From contig CAZHGD010000161.1 in assembly GCA_964531735.1 (NCBI GenBank), forward strand, positions 1-16,708: a stretch of 16,708 nt of DNA, in the 5' to 3' direction. Under the pieces are notes generated by a model. It had not been told where the DNA came from, did no database searches, and saw only the letters and a list, made by a program, of their open reading frames with translations. This DNA is from CAZHGD01 sp964531735. Its GTDB lineage: Bacteria > Armatimonadota > UBA10988. This document shows, piece by piece, positions 6,546 through 14,569 of this stretch. Position numbers and translations under genes: made by a program. Each line of letters starts with the position of its first letter. The first letter of the stretch is position 1.

Positions 6546-9047
6546 CTAGCCCTCCAGCACCACCAGGCTCCACACCTTCAGCTCGGGTACTTCGACCGTG
6601 GCGACGCCGTCCTGCACGGTGACCGCCAGCGGTCGGTCGGCCGGCTGGTCGGGCGAGCAGAGAGTGACGCCGGCGGGCCGGGCACCGGTGGGCACGGGCA
6701 GCGAGAGCTTGACCGGTCCGGCCGGGCTCACCCGGTCCAGATCGTCGTCCCAGTTGAGGTTCAGCAGGTGGACCACCAACCGGTTGCCCTGGCGCACCGG
6801 GCGGACGAACACCGTGTCGGGCGCATTGGTCGCCAGCCGCGGCACACCGCGTAGCGACTCGCGCAGCGCAGTGCGCAGGCGCACCACCTCCGCGGGTTCG
6901 CCGGTCGGCTCGACGATCTCGCATTGCGCGCTCTGGCTGCCGCCGTGGGCCGCGGGCGACCGCGTGTAGCCCGCGGCGGTCTTCTGCCAGCCCAGGACCG
7001 CCTGCCAGCCGGGGATGGCCGCGCCTTCGGCGCCTTCCAGGCCGGGGTTCTGCAGCAGGTTGCGCTCGGCGCCTTGCTCGCCGAAGAACAGGTCGTCGAA
7101 CCAGGCGCGGCCGCTGTGGTAGCGGAACAGCACGTGCACCGTCGCCGACTTGACCGGCTTGGCCGGGTGGATGACGAACTCCGACTGCTGCCAGTCGTGC
7201 GTCCCGGCTTTGAATGGCGCCACCTGCGCCCACAGCGGTGAGCCGTCGGTGTAGGTCAGGTCGACCCACAGCGAGTACTGCGTGTCGGTCGGCTTGGAGA
7301 CGCGCTCGGCCTTGCTCCAGCCGCGGATGACCAACGGCCGGGCCGCGGTCTGGTTGACCTGGACGACCTGCGACAGACCGCGTGCGTCGCGGACCGCCCG
7401 GCACGCGTCGTACTGCGCCGGCTCGTCGGCCAGCCGGGCGGTGCCGGCCGCGCGGAGCAACGCCTCGCCGGCAGGCGCGGCGCGGCGGGCGAAACCGGCG
7501 TTGCGCGTGGCCAGGTCGCCCGAGACCACCAGACGGCCGCCCGCCTGCTGGAACCGCTGCAAGCTGGCCAGTTGGGCATCGGACAAGGCTTCGACGCTGG
7601 GGCAGATGACCACGCGATAGCGGGCCAGGCGCTGGTCGAGGTCACGGTCGGGCCACATCTCCTCATCGCCCAGCACCTCGACGTTGTAAGCGATGTGGTC
7701 GGCCTCCAGGGCGCGGGCGAAGCCGCGGAAGTGGGCCACCAGGCGCGCCGCGCCGGGATCGGCCAGGTGCAGACCGAGCGCGCCGAGATGGCGTGGCAGG
7801 AAGCTCGGCACGCTGTAGAGCAGCGCCACGGCGGCCTCGGCCCGGTAGCTCTGGGCCAACAGGTCGCGATGCTCGCGCGCGAAGCGCGCATAGCCGGCGA
7901 GCGCGGTGTAGGCGTCGCGGCCCAGCGCGATGGCGTAGTAGCCTTTCTGCGCCGTCCAGGCCAGGTTGTTCATCTCGTAGTACGGCGTGGCGCCGGTGGC
8001 GTAGCACTCGGCCACGAACAACTGCGAGCCGGCGACCTGGGTCATGTCGGCGGGGTGACCGAAGCCCCAGATCCAGGCCGGCTTGCGGTGGCGTCCGCCG
8101 GCCAGGGTCACGGCGTAGTCGACGGTGTTGGAGCCACGCGGGTAGCTGCGGCGGCTGTTCTCCAGGAAGATCAGGTCGCCCACGTCGGAGAGCAGCACGT
8201 ACGGATAGCTCTCCAGCCCGACGCTGCCCTGGTTGCCGCACACCGGCACCTCCGGCCGCAGGCGGTGGGCGGAGTCGACTTCGTCGCGCCAGGCGTCCAG
8301 ATTGGACTTGAGCAGGTAGCGCACGTACTCGCGAACCGCCGCATTCTCGATACGCTCCTCGGCGGGGCGCTGCCGGGCCGCCAGCAGGAACGGGCGCGGC
8401 TCGAACCGGCCGGCGTCGGCGATGCCGCACTGGCGCAGTTGCTCAGGCGACAGGCGGGCGAGCAGGCGCTCTTGGTAGCCGGCCAGGCACCACTTGCACC
8501 AGCCGCCGTTGTCAGAGCCGACGCCGGACGGGCCGCCGATGTTGTCCTGGCGGATCAGCGCGCACTCGCTGTTGCGAGCGCAGACCAGGATGGACTCGCG
8601 ATGGAACTGGTGCCAGCGCGGCGCATTGTGGCAGGTGAAGTGCAGGCTGTTCTCGTTCTCGCTGCCATACTTGAACGAGCTGATCTGCCCGCTGGACGGC
8701 ACAGCGACGCCGTTCTCCTCGGTCGGTGCATAGGCAAAGCCGAACAGCTTCTGCCAGAGCTCGAAGTCGCGCTTGGGCGCCTGCGGGAACTCCTGGTACT
8801 CCAGGCCGCCGAGGATGAGGCGCGGGCGATAGGGACTGCTGGTCTGCTTGGGCAGCACGCTCCACTCGGCCGCCTCGGGCCGGAAGTCGGCCAGGATCTG
8901 GTCGAGCGTGATGCCGGCCGGCCCGCTCGTGGCGCTGAACGGCCCGACCACCGGCGCAACGGCGGTCTGCCACCAGGCGGGCTCGGCGGCGCCGACCGCC
9001 GAGACGGTCAACCAGAGTGCCAGGACAAAGATGGGCGGGCGGCGCAT
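6546..9047 (-). CDS. Large secreted GH42/beta-galactosidase-like multidomain protein
   Basis: An 833-residue predicted exported protein. Residues 1-21 are a signal peptide (basic MRRPP, hydrophobic core, SAVGAA). About 22-450 form the main domain, rich in Trp, His and Cys, with DLIFLENSRRSYPRG and a segment ending in ATPYYEMNN; this resembles the barrel of GH42-like proteins. About 456-512 match the amidotransferase-like (beta-galactosidase trimerisation) domain, with YRVVICPSVEALSD and QQAGGRLVVSGD. About 573-670 look like a galactose-binding-type beta-sandwich ending RAWFDDLFFGE, followed by LLQNPGLEG. The last 100 residues are another sandwich typical of glycosidase C-termini. I cannot point to a certain catalytic pair, so activity is unproven. 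The start at 9047 rests on GGAGGA and the signal peptide rather than on in-frame starts up to 9191. It probably shares a transcript with the PHP-like gene 68 bases upstream. Confidence 0.68.
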   Translation of the reverse strand: MRRPPIFVLALWLTVSAVGAAEPAWWQTAVAPVVGPFSATSGPAGITLDQILADFRPEAAEWSVLPKQTSSPYRPRLILGGLEYQEFPQAPKRDFELWQKLFGFAYAPTEENGVAVPSSGQISSFKYGSENENSLHFTCHNAPRWHQFHRESILVCARNSECALIRQDNIGGPSGVGSDNGGWCKWCLAGYQERLLARLSPEQLRQCGIADAGRFEPRPFLLAARQRPAEERIENAAVREYVRYLLKSNLDAWRDEVDSAHRLRPEVPVCGNQGSVGLESYPYVLLSDVGDLIFLENSRRSYPRGSNTVDYAVTLAGGRHRKPAWIWGFGHPADMTQVAGSQLFVAECYATGATPYYEMNNLAWTAQKGYYAIALGRDAYTALAGYARFAREHRDLLAQSYRAEAAVALLYSVPSFLPRHLGALGLHLADPGAARLVAHFRGFARALEADHIAYNVEVLGDEEMWPDRDLDQRLARYRVVICPSVEALSDAQLASLQRFQQAGGRLVVSGDLATRNAGFARRAAPAGEALLRAAGTARLADEPAQYDACRAVRDARGLSQVVQVNQTAARPLVIRGWSKAERVSKPTDTQYSLWVDLTYTDGSPLWAQVAPFKAGTHDWQQSEFVIHPAKPVKSATVHVLFRYHSGRAWFDDLFFGEQGAERNLLQNPGLEGAEGAAIPGWQAVLGWQKTAAGYTRSPAAHGGSQSAQCEIVEPTGEPAEVVRLRTALRESLRGVPRLATNAPDTVFVRPVRQGNRLVVHLLNLNWDDDLDRVSPAGPVKLSLPVPTGARPAGVTLCSPDQPADRPLAVTVQDGVATVEVPELKVWSLVVLEG

Positions 9048-9052
9048 GACGA

Positions 9053-9058
9053 TCCTCC
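9053..9058 (-). promoter_or_regulatory. Ribosome binding site of the GH42-like gene
   Basis: The minus strand reads GGAGGA five bases before the ATG at 9045-9047. This site and the signal peptide that follows decide the start against longer in-frame versions. Confidence 0.7.
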
Positions 9059-9115
9059 AGCGGGGCCTCGCCGCCGTTCGCGCCGCCGGAGCGCTTTCCT
9101 GCCGCGACGCGGTGC

Positions 9116-9940
9116 TCAGCGCGGTTTGACCTGACACGGCTTCTGGCCGTCGGGCTTCGGCCGCCACAGGTCGGCGGCGGTCAGGCCGCACTCCTTGACC
9201 ATCTGGAGCGGGTACTCCAGCCGCTTGAGCTGGCGGTCACCGTTGTTGGTGCCCAGCGTGAACTTCAGCCCGGCGGCCTTGGCGGCACGGATGAAGTCGG
9301 CGTGCGGCAGCTTCAGACTGTTGCTGATCTCCAGCGCCACCTGGTTGCGCACCAGCGCGGCGATCACCCGCTGTTGGCGCTCGGTCGTCCACAGCTCGTC
9401 GTACCGCGCGCTGAGCACCTGCGGCAGGTAGGTCGGATTGGCGTAGAAGTCGATCGGCTCGTGATCGAGGATGGCCTCAATGGTGCGCACCAGCCGCTCC
9501 ATGAACGCCTGCGACTCGTCGATGGCCACCTCGCCCGGCATCCACAGCCGCGCGCGCTGGCCCCGGTGATCGACGATGGTCATGGCGTCGGTGAACACGT
9601 AGTCGAACTTGGCGATGGCCTCCCGCGAGAACAGCGTCGGCCACTCGCGGCCCTCGGCTTGCAGACCGAGGTAGCACGGCGCGCCCTGCATCGACTGCCG
9701 GAAGGCCTCGATGCCGGCGTCGTCGGTGATGGGGAAGCCGACTCCGCCGTTGACCACCAGGCCGTGGTTGATGCCGGTCTCACGGGTGTGGGCCAGCGCC
9801 TCGTCGACCGTCAGGCCGCCCTTCAGGTGGGTGTGGAAATCGATCACCGGAAACGGGGCCAACTCGGGCCGCGTCACCAAGTGCTCGGCGGCGGCGTTGA
9901 TCGACGGCAGGCCGGCCAACAGGCCGCAGACGAACCACAT
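9116..9940 (-). CDS. Secreted PHP-like / amidohydrolase-like metal hydrolase
   Basis: A 274-residue protein with a short hydrophobic leader (MWFVCGLLAGLPSINAAA), so probably exported. VIDFHTHLKGG (33-42) gives an H-x-H metal motif (H36, H38), followed by DEALAHTRETGINHGLVV, the usual first helix and strand of a PHP barrel. A conserved-type Glu lies in ALEISNS (E204), and FTLGTNN (227-233) sits where PHP enzymes normally have a Ser-Asp-x-His ligand set. That last site is therefore altered (Asn-Asn). By family it would be a phosphoesterase or small-molecule hydrolase, but the changed ligands make this uncertain. AAGGGAG (9948-9954) is seven bases from the ATG at 9940 and only four from a GTG at 9943, so ATG is preferred. 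It lies between the histidine kinase and the GH42-like gene on one strand, with gaps of 57 and 68 bases. Confidence 0.65.
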   Translation of the reverse strand: MWFVCGLLAGLPSINAAAEHLVTRPELAPFPVIDFHTHLKGGLTVDEALAHTRETGINHGLVVNGGVGFPITDDAGIEAFRQSMQGAPCYLGLQAEGREWPTLFSREAIAKFDYVFTDAMTIVDHRGQRARLWMPGEVAIDESQAFMERLVRTIEAILDHEPIDFYANPTYLPQVLSARYDELWTTERQQRVIAALVRNQVALEISNSLKLPHADFIRAAKAAGLKFTLGTNNGDRQLKRLEYPLQMVKECGLTAADLWRPKPDGQKPCQVKPR

Positions 9941-9997
9941 CACGACACTCCCTTGTGGAGCCGCGCACTGCCGTGCTCCGGCGCTGCGGTGCGGCGG

Positions 9998-11242
9998 CTA
10001 GGTCGGCAGGTAGACGGTGAAGACCGCCCCGCCCGACGGTCGGTTGGCCACTTCGACGCGGCCACCGTGCAGCGCGACGAACTTGCGCACAATCGCCAGG
10101 CCGAAGCCGGGCCCGCGCTTGTTGAACTCGTACTCGCCCGAGCTGTGGTGCCGGGTGTCGAAGCTACAGTAGAAGCGGTCGAAGATGTGCGGCAGGTCGC
10201 GCGGGTCGATGCCGAGGCCGTTGTCCTCGACGCTGAAGCGCACCCATCCGTCGTCCACCGTGGCGGTCGACAGCTCGATCCGCCCGCCGTCGGGGGTGAA
10301 CTTGATGGCGTTCATCAGCAGGTTCACGGCGACATCGCGCATCATCGAGCGGTCGAGCGGAATCTGCGGCAGGCCTCGCCCGAAGCGCAGGCGGAGCTGC
10401 TGACCGCGGAGCTGGAGGAAGGCGTCGACGTCGGAGGCGGCGCCTTCCAGCACCGTCTTCAGCGAGTGCTTCTCCTGCGGGCCGACGAGCGCGGGGTGGC
10501 CGCTCTCGAGGAGCTTGAGGGCGTTGTCGACGATGTTGGTCAAGCGCCGAGCGCTCCGGTGCGCGCTGCTGACCAACTGCTGCTGCACGTCGGGCGCGAG
10601 GTCACTGTTGAGGACCGCCAGCACGCCGCGCATCAGCGTCACGGGAGTGCGCAGTTCGTGCGCGGCGACGTCGAGGAACGAGGTCTTCATGTGCTCGATG
10701 CGCGTGAGTTCCTCGGCGGCCAGCGTCTGCAGGCGGGCCTGGCGGATCTGCTCATTGGCCTCTTCCAGTTCGTGGGTGCGCTGCTCCAGTTGCACGAACA
10801 GCCGCTCGAGCTGGTGGGTGTAGGACTCCAGTTCGCGCTCCACCACCTTGCGGGCGGAGACATCCTGGATCAGCGCGCAGAACCCGGGCAGGCGTCGCTC
10901 GCCGTGGTGGTGCGCCGCGACTCGTAGCTCGAAGTCGATGGCCTCGCCGCGGACGTTGGTCAGGCGCAGTTCGAAGGGGTCGACGGCCTCGCTGTCATGG
11001 CAGCGCTCAACCAGCTCCGCTGCCCGCCCGCCGTCGGAGGCACTGGTCAGGTCCCAGAGCGTGCGCCCCTGCAGGGCCGCGATATCGTCGTACCCAAGCC
11101 GCTCCAACAGTTGCCGGTTCGCCGCGGTCCAGCGCCATTCGGCGTCGAACAAGGCGACCATGCCGGGCACGTCCTCCATCCATTCGGGCCCGGTCGCCCA
11201 GCGGTTGGCCAGCGCTGCCCGAGCGCTGCTGGCAGCCAACAT
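9998..11242 (-). CDS. Cytoplasmic PAS-domain sensor histidine kinase
   Basis: A 414-residue two-component sensor with no membrane segment. Residues about 22-130 form a PAS domain (MVALFDAEWRWTAANRQLLE through FCALIQDVSARK). About 133-182 form a coiled coil linking it to the dimerisation domain. The H-box is AAHELRTPV, with phospho-acceptor H195. The ATP-binding domain has the N-box NLLMNAIKF (N311), the G1 box VEDNGLGID (338-346), the F-box IFDRFY and the G2 box GPGFGLAIV. All motifs needed for autophosphorylation are present. No response regulator gene is in the window, so the partner is unknown. The start at 11242 follows AAGGTGAG; an upstream in-frame ATG at 11329 has no ribosome binding site and adds 29 residues lacking domain similarity. 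Two secreted-enzyme genes follow on the same strand and might be co-transcribed. Confidence 0.9.
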   Translation of the reverse strand: MLAASSARAALANRWATGPEWMEDVPGMVALFDAEWRWTAANRQLLERLGYDDIAALQGRTLWDLTSASDGGRAAELVERCHDSEAVDPFELRLTNVRGEAIDFELRVAAHHHGERRLPGFCALIQDVSARKVVERELESYTHQLERLFVQLEQRTHELEEANEQIRQARLQTLAAEELTRIEHMKTSFLDVAAHELRTPVTLMRGVLAVLNSDLAPDVQQQLVSSAHRSARRLTNIVDNALKLLESGHPALVGPQEKHSLKTVLEGAASDVDAFLQLRGQQLRLRFGRGLPQIPLDRSMMRDVAVNLLMNAIKFTPDGGRIELSTATVDDGWVRFSVEDNGLGIDPRDLPHIFDRFYCSFDTRHHSSGEYEFNKRGPGFGLAIVRKFVALHGGRVEVANRPSGGAVFTVYLPT

Positions 11243-11246
11243 GCAA

Positions 11247-11254
11247 CTCACCTT
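11247..11254 (-). promoter_or_regulatory. Ribosome binding site of the histidine kinase gene
   Basis: The minus strand reads AAGGTGAG four bases before the ATG at 11240-11242. The upstream alternative ATG at 11329 lacks any purine-rich element, so this site decides the start. Confidence 0.65.
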
Positions 11255-11417
11255 GCTGCGGCAGTGTGCTCCGACCAGGCGGGCGTGGCAAGAGGGTCCA
11301 GCGGCCCGGTCGCTATAGAATCGCCACATCTGACACGACTGTTACATCGCCGTGACGGCCAGGAGGGCTCCGGTGCGCCGGCGCCAATAGGCAGCCTCAA
11401 GGCGAGCGGTCGCCGGT

Positions 11418-11423
11418 GGAGGG
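11418..11423 (+). promoter_or_regulatory. Ribosome binding site of the alanine dehydrogenase gene
   Basis: GGAGGG lies four bases before the ATG at 11428. An in-frame GTG at 11416 overlaps this element and so is unlikely to be the start. Confidence 0.7.
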
Positions 11424-11427
11424 CCGA

Positions 11428-12558
11428 ATGAGCGTGGCGGCGGTGCAGTGCGTGGGTATTCCGCGGGAGATCAAGCCGGGCGAGCAGCGCGTCGCGGGTC
11501 TGCCCGAGCAGGTGCGGCAGCTTCGCGCGCTGGGGCGGCGCGTGGTGGTGCAGCGGGGCGCCGGCGCCGGCGCCGGCTACGCCGACGAGGCCTACGCCAC
11601 CGCCGGCGCGGAGCTGGTCGCCGAACTGGCCGACGTGTACCGCGAGGCTGACCTGCTCTGGAAGGTCAAGGAGCTCCTGCCGCCGGAGTTTGCGCTCTTG
11701 CGCGCCGGGCAGGTCATCTACACCTATCTCCATGCGGCGCCACGGCCACCGATGACCAAGGCCCTGTTGGCCAACGGATGCCTGGCCATCGCCTACGAGG
11801 AGATGACCGACGACCAGGGCCGACGGCCGCTGCTGGTGCCGATGAGCGAGATTGCCGGCGCGGCCGCCATGGCGGTGGCCATGCAGCACTGCCAGTCGCC
11901 GGGCGGTAGCGGCAAGCTGCCGATCCGCGTCACCGGCGCCACGCCGTTCGGCGTGCTGGTCCTCGGCGGCGGCACCGCCGGCTGCGCCGCCGCCCGGGCG
12001 GCGGTGGGCATCGGGGCGCGCGTGGTGGTGCTCGAAGCCATGGCCGGGCGGCTCGAGGCGCTCGCGCAGGCGCTGCCGGGCGCCACCGTCGAGCAGTCGA
12101 GCGAGGCGGCCATTCGGCGGTGTCTGCCGCTGGCCGATGCGCTGCTCAACTGCGTGCTCTGGATGCCGGGCGACCCGCGCCTGGTCACCCGCGACATGCT
12201 GGCGCTGATGGCGCCGGGCAGCCTGGTGGTCGACGTGGCCGCCGATCCCGGTGGCGCCATCGAGACCAGTGTCGAGACCACTCACGACGATCCCATCCGC
12301 GTGGTGGACAAGATCCGGCACTACTGCGTGCAGAACGTGCCGGCGCTGTACGCCAACACGGCCTCGCAGACGCTGTCCGCGGCCACTTGGCCCTACCTGG
12401 AGCGCCTGGTGCGCGACGGCGTCACCCCGGCGCTGCGCGACTGCGCGCCACTGCGCCGCGGCGTGGTCACCTGGCAAGGCCACCTGTGCGGTGCCGACCT
12501 CGGCCGCACGCTGGGCGTCGAGACGCTGACGGCCGACGACCTGCTGGCCCGGTTGTGA
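11428..12558 (+). CDS. ald: Alanine dehydrogenase
   Basis: A 376-residue enzyme that reversibly deaminates L-alanine to pyruvate and ammonia with NAD. It belongs to the alanine dehydrogenase/pyridine nucleotide transhydrogenase family and has the usual length. GIPREIKPGEQRVA near the N-terminus carries the substrate-binding Arg (R21). KVKE (79-82) supplies the conserved Lys (K81), and TYLHAA the catalytic His (H102). PMSEIAG (138-144) is a family block. The Rossmann nucleotide-binding loop is VLVLGGGTAGCAAA (176-189). VVDVAADPGG (267-276) holds the catalytic Asp (D273), and HYCVQNVPALYANT is the conserved nicotinamide-side segment. Some positions are divergent: the usual LTP after RVA reads GLP. 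No adjacent alanine or nitrogen metabolism gene gives further context. It is divergent from the histidine kinase and convergent with the GH29-like gene, with six bases between stops. Confidence 0.9.
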   Translation: MSVAAVQCVGIPREIKPGEQRVAGLPEQVRQLRALGRRVVVQRGAGAGAGYADEAYATAGAELVAELADVYREADLLWKVKELLPPEFALLRAGQVIYTYLHAAPRPPMTKALLANGCLAIAYEEMTDDQGRRPLLVPMSEIAGAAAMAVAMQHCQSPGGSGKLPIRVTGATPFGVLVLGGGTAGCAAARAAVGIGARVVVLEAMAGRLEALAQALPGATVEQSSEAAIRRCLPLADALLNCVLWMPGDPRLVTRDMLALMAPGSLVVDVAADPGGAIETSVETTHDDPIRVVDKIRHYCVQNVPALYANTASQTLSAATWPYLERLVRDGVTPALRDCAPLRRGVVTWQGHLCGADLGRTLGVETLTADDLLARL

Positions 12559-12564
12559 CCCGGG

Positions 12565-13560
12565 TCAGCCGCGCAGCGCCTGGCCCAACGCCTGGAACTG
12601 GCGGTAGCAGGCGTCGGTGATGCGCCCGTCACGCGTGGTGGGCGTGTCCCACGAAATCACGCCGTGCTGCTCGGCGACGAGCCTGGTGTAGCCGATGACG
12701 AACTCGTCGGGGAACCGCGGTTCGCCCTGGCCCCAGCCGCAGCCGAGGTAGGTCAGCAGGTGGTATTGCGCGCCGTCGACCGTCGGGCCCAACTGCGGGT
12801 GACCGTACATGGTCGGTGCCGGGAAGGCGTCGGAGATCTCGCCGGCGGTGTAGTCCTCGTGCTCGCTGTGGCAGATGACCGGCACCTTCACGCCTGGATT
12901 GAACGCCACCAGGCTGTCCGGGTTGCCGGCCTTCAAGGCTGCGGCGAAGCTCGCGAAGTTCGGCGCCTCGGGCTGCCGGTACATCACGTCGGCGTTGTAG
13001 CAGCCGTCGATCCACCAACCGTGGCAGCCGGTGCCCCAGCGCAGCGACCACTCGCGGACCACGCTCTCCCAGAGCCCCTGGAACTCCGTCAGCCGGTCGT
13101 CCACGCCGGGCTGGTACTCGTAGAGGTCGGGATGAAAGCCGATCTTCCGGGCGTCGTTCGGCGGCGTGCAGCGCAGCCGCTCGATGGCCTGCTGGTCCAG
13201 GCACGGCGCGCAGGCGGTGAAGTAGACCATCATGCGCACGCCGCGCGGAGTCAGCTCGGCAATCAGGTCGGCCACCAGGTCACGGCGCGAACAGTGGCTC
13301 GGGTGGTAGCCCACCAGGCCGTCGTAAGTGGCGTTCGGCGACAGGTAGTAGCCGGAGTTCTGCCCGAGGGTCAGGATGAAGTAACCGGCGCCCACCGCCT
13401 CCAGTTGGTCGGCCAGGCCCACCACATCGAACCCGTCGATGCGGCGGTTCCATTCGTCGACCTCCACCGCCGGCACCTGACTGTTGCTGGCGAAGTCGGC
13501 CAGGTAGTGGACGAAGACGCCCCACTTGGCTTGGCAGAACCACTCCGTGTTCGCGCGCAT
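12565..13560 (-). CDS. GH29-like (alpha-L-fucosidase-fold) protein
   Basis: A 331-residue protein without an obvious signal peptide. The N-terminus WFCQAKWGVFVHYL resembles the opening strand of alpha-L-fucosidases (family consensus close to W-x-x-x-K-F-G-I-F-x-H). GYFILTLGQNSGYYLSP and LTPRGVRMMVYF follow as typical barrel strands. GWWIDGCYN (181-189) corresponds to the GH29 nucleophile strand, making D185 the candidate nucleophile. The protein is only about the length of the catalytic barrel, with none of the C-terminal beta-sandwich of classical fucosidases. Fucose as substrate is thus an inference from the fold. It is the second gene of a pair with the SGNH hydrolase (13 bases apart), with AGGAG seven bases before its ATG. 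It could be cytoplasmic, in contrast to the other glycosidases here. Confidence 0.72.
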   Translation of the reverse strand: MRANTEWFCQAKWGVFVHYLADFASNSQVPAVEVDEWNRRIDGFDVVGLADQLEAVGAGYFILTLGQNSGYYLSPNATYDGLVGYHPSHCSRRDLVADLIAELTPRGVRMMVYFTACAPCLDQQAIERLRCTPPNDARKIGFHPDLYEYQPGVDDRLTEFQGLWESVVREWSLRWGTGCHGWWIDGCYNADVMYRQPEAPNFASFAAALKAGNPDSLVAFNPGVKVPVICHSEHEDYTAGEISDAFPAPTMYGHPQLGPTVDGAQYHLLTYLGCGWGQGEPRFPDEFVIGYTRLVAEQHGVISWDTPTTRDGRITDACYRQFQALGQALRG

Positions 13561-13573
13561 CGGCTGCTCCTGG

Positions 13574-14371
13574 TCACTCGGCGCCCCAGACCTGGCCCTG
13601 GCCGTCGCCGTCCAGGAGGTCCACGAGGTACGGCTCCATGGCTTCGGCCCAGATGCCGTATCCCTTCTCGGACAGGTGCAGCAGATCGCGCAGCTTCTCC
13701 TTGCGAAGGGTGCCGTCCGGCTCCAGGAAGCGCGGGCCGAGGTCGAGGAACCAGACGCGCCGGCGGTCGGCGAGCGGCCGGATCAGCGTGTTGACCTGCT
13801 TGACCCAGGCCCGCGCCGGGTTGTCCGGCTGCTCCCAGCAGGGGAACAGGCCCAGCAGCAGCAGGCGGCTGTCCGGCAGCTTGCGCTGGAGGTAGCCGGT
13901 CAGTGTGCGGATGCCCTCGGCGACCTGCGCGGGCTGGTCCTGGCGCTGCAACAGGTTGTTGATGCCGATCAGCAGCACCACCACCCGCGGCTGCAACCCG
14001 TCGAGGTCGCCGCCTGCGGTGACCCGCCAGAGCAGATGCTCGGTGCGGTCGCCCGAGATGCCGAGGTTGGCGGCGCCGCGCGGCGCGTACCACTTCTGCC
14101 AGACGGGTGTGCCGCCCTCATACCCGCTCTGGCTGCGCCACATCATGGTGATGCTGTCACCCAGGAAGACGATCTTCACGCCCTGCCGCGGCTCGCGCTT
14201 GAGCATCGCGGTGTGATAGGCATCGGCCCAGTCGGTGCGCCGGGTCGGCGTGCAGGCCGGGTTGTCCGAGGGCGTCAGGCCGTACTTCTCATAGGGGAAC
14301 GGCGCCGGCGGCTCCGCCGCGAACAGCGCCGCGGCCGACGTCAGCACCAGCACCAGGCGACGTAGTTCCAT
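13574..14371 (-). CDS. Secreted SGNH/GDSL-family hydrolase (esterase or deacetylase)
   Basis: A 265-residue predicted exported hydrolase. Residues 1-19 are a signal peptide (MELRRLVLVLTSAAALFAA). All SGNH blocks are present. FLGDSIT (69-75) holds the nucleophile Ser73. NLGISGDRT (102-110) supplies the block II Gly. IGINN (135-139) supplies the block III Asn. DLLHLS (229-234) gives the Asp229-x-x-His232 part of the catalytic triad. The spacing and the NLGISGD motif place it with the platelet-activating-factor-acetylhydrolase-like branch, often found next to glycosidase genes as carbohydrate esterases. The exact substrate is unknown. GGAG lies seven bases before the ATG, and the downstream GH29-like gene starts only 13 bases after its stop. 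The two are probably co-transcribed, consistent with sequential ester removal and sugar cleavage from a decorated glycan. Confidence 0.87.
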   Translation of the reverse strand: MELRRLVLVLTSAAALFAAEPPAPFPYEKYGLTPSDNPACTPTRRTDWADAYHTAMLKREPRQGVKIVFLGDSITMMWRSQSGYEGGTPVWQKWYAPRGAANLGISGDRTEHLLWRVTAGGDLDGLQPRVVVLLIGINNLLQRQDQPAQVAEGIRTLTGYLQRKLPDSRLLLLGLFPCWEQPDNPARAWVKQVNTLIRPLADRRRVWFLDLGPRFLEPDGTLRKEKLRDLLHLSEKGYGIWAEAMEPYLVDLLDGDGQGQVWGAE

Positions 14372-14569
14372 CGGGCAACTCCGAGTCCGATGGTCGAGTC
14401 AGTTCCTGCTGGCGCGCCGGTCACCTGCCGCACGGGTGGCGTTCCGTGGCCGCGCTCGCGACGCCCATCTGCGCCACAGGCGGGCCTGGAAAGGCCGGCC
14501 GCGCCGAACGTATGGTCACGCAGGAGCCGGGCCGGGTCGACCGAAGAGCCGGTGGGTGGAGGACCGCAC
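14372..14569. other. Divergent intergenic region between SGNH hydrolase and FGE-fold gene
   Basis: A gap of 198 bases that must hold promoters for both directions. An open reading frame extends upstream of 14570 in frame with the FGE-like protein. The extra 60 residues are Pro/Arg-rich, resemble no domain and have no ribosome binding site at their start. No recognisable operator or hairpin with a T-run was seen. Confidence 0.4.
14558..14563 (+). promoter_or_regulatory. Ribosome binding site of the first FGE-fold gene
   Basis: GGAGGA lies six bases before the ATG at 14570 and decides this start over in-frame starts as far up as 14390. Confidence 0.7.

Larger units (their letters stand above)
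11243..11427. promoter_or_regulatory. Divergent intergenic region between the histidine kinase and alanine dehydrogenase genes
   Basis: The 185 bases between the two divergent start codons must carry both promoters. It is the least GC-rich spot in this part of the window. It contains TATAGAAT at 11315-11322 (plus strand), a plausible -10-like element, though no good -35 hexamer is visible at the right distance on either strand. No clear operator repeat was seen. Confidence 0.35.

Noticed and set aside
11315..11322. TATAGAAT as a firm promoter for ald
   Set aside because: No acceptable -35 hexamer at 16-18 bases upstream was found, so it is only mentioned within the intergenic entry.
14390..14569. 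N-terminal extension of the first FGE-fold gene
   Set aside because: The 60 extra residues are Pro/Arg-rich without domain similarity and lack a ribosome binding site. GGAGGA directly before 14570 supports the shorter start.
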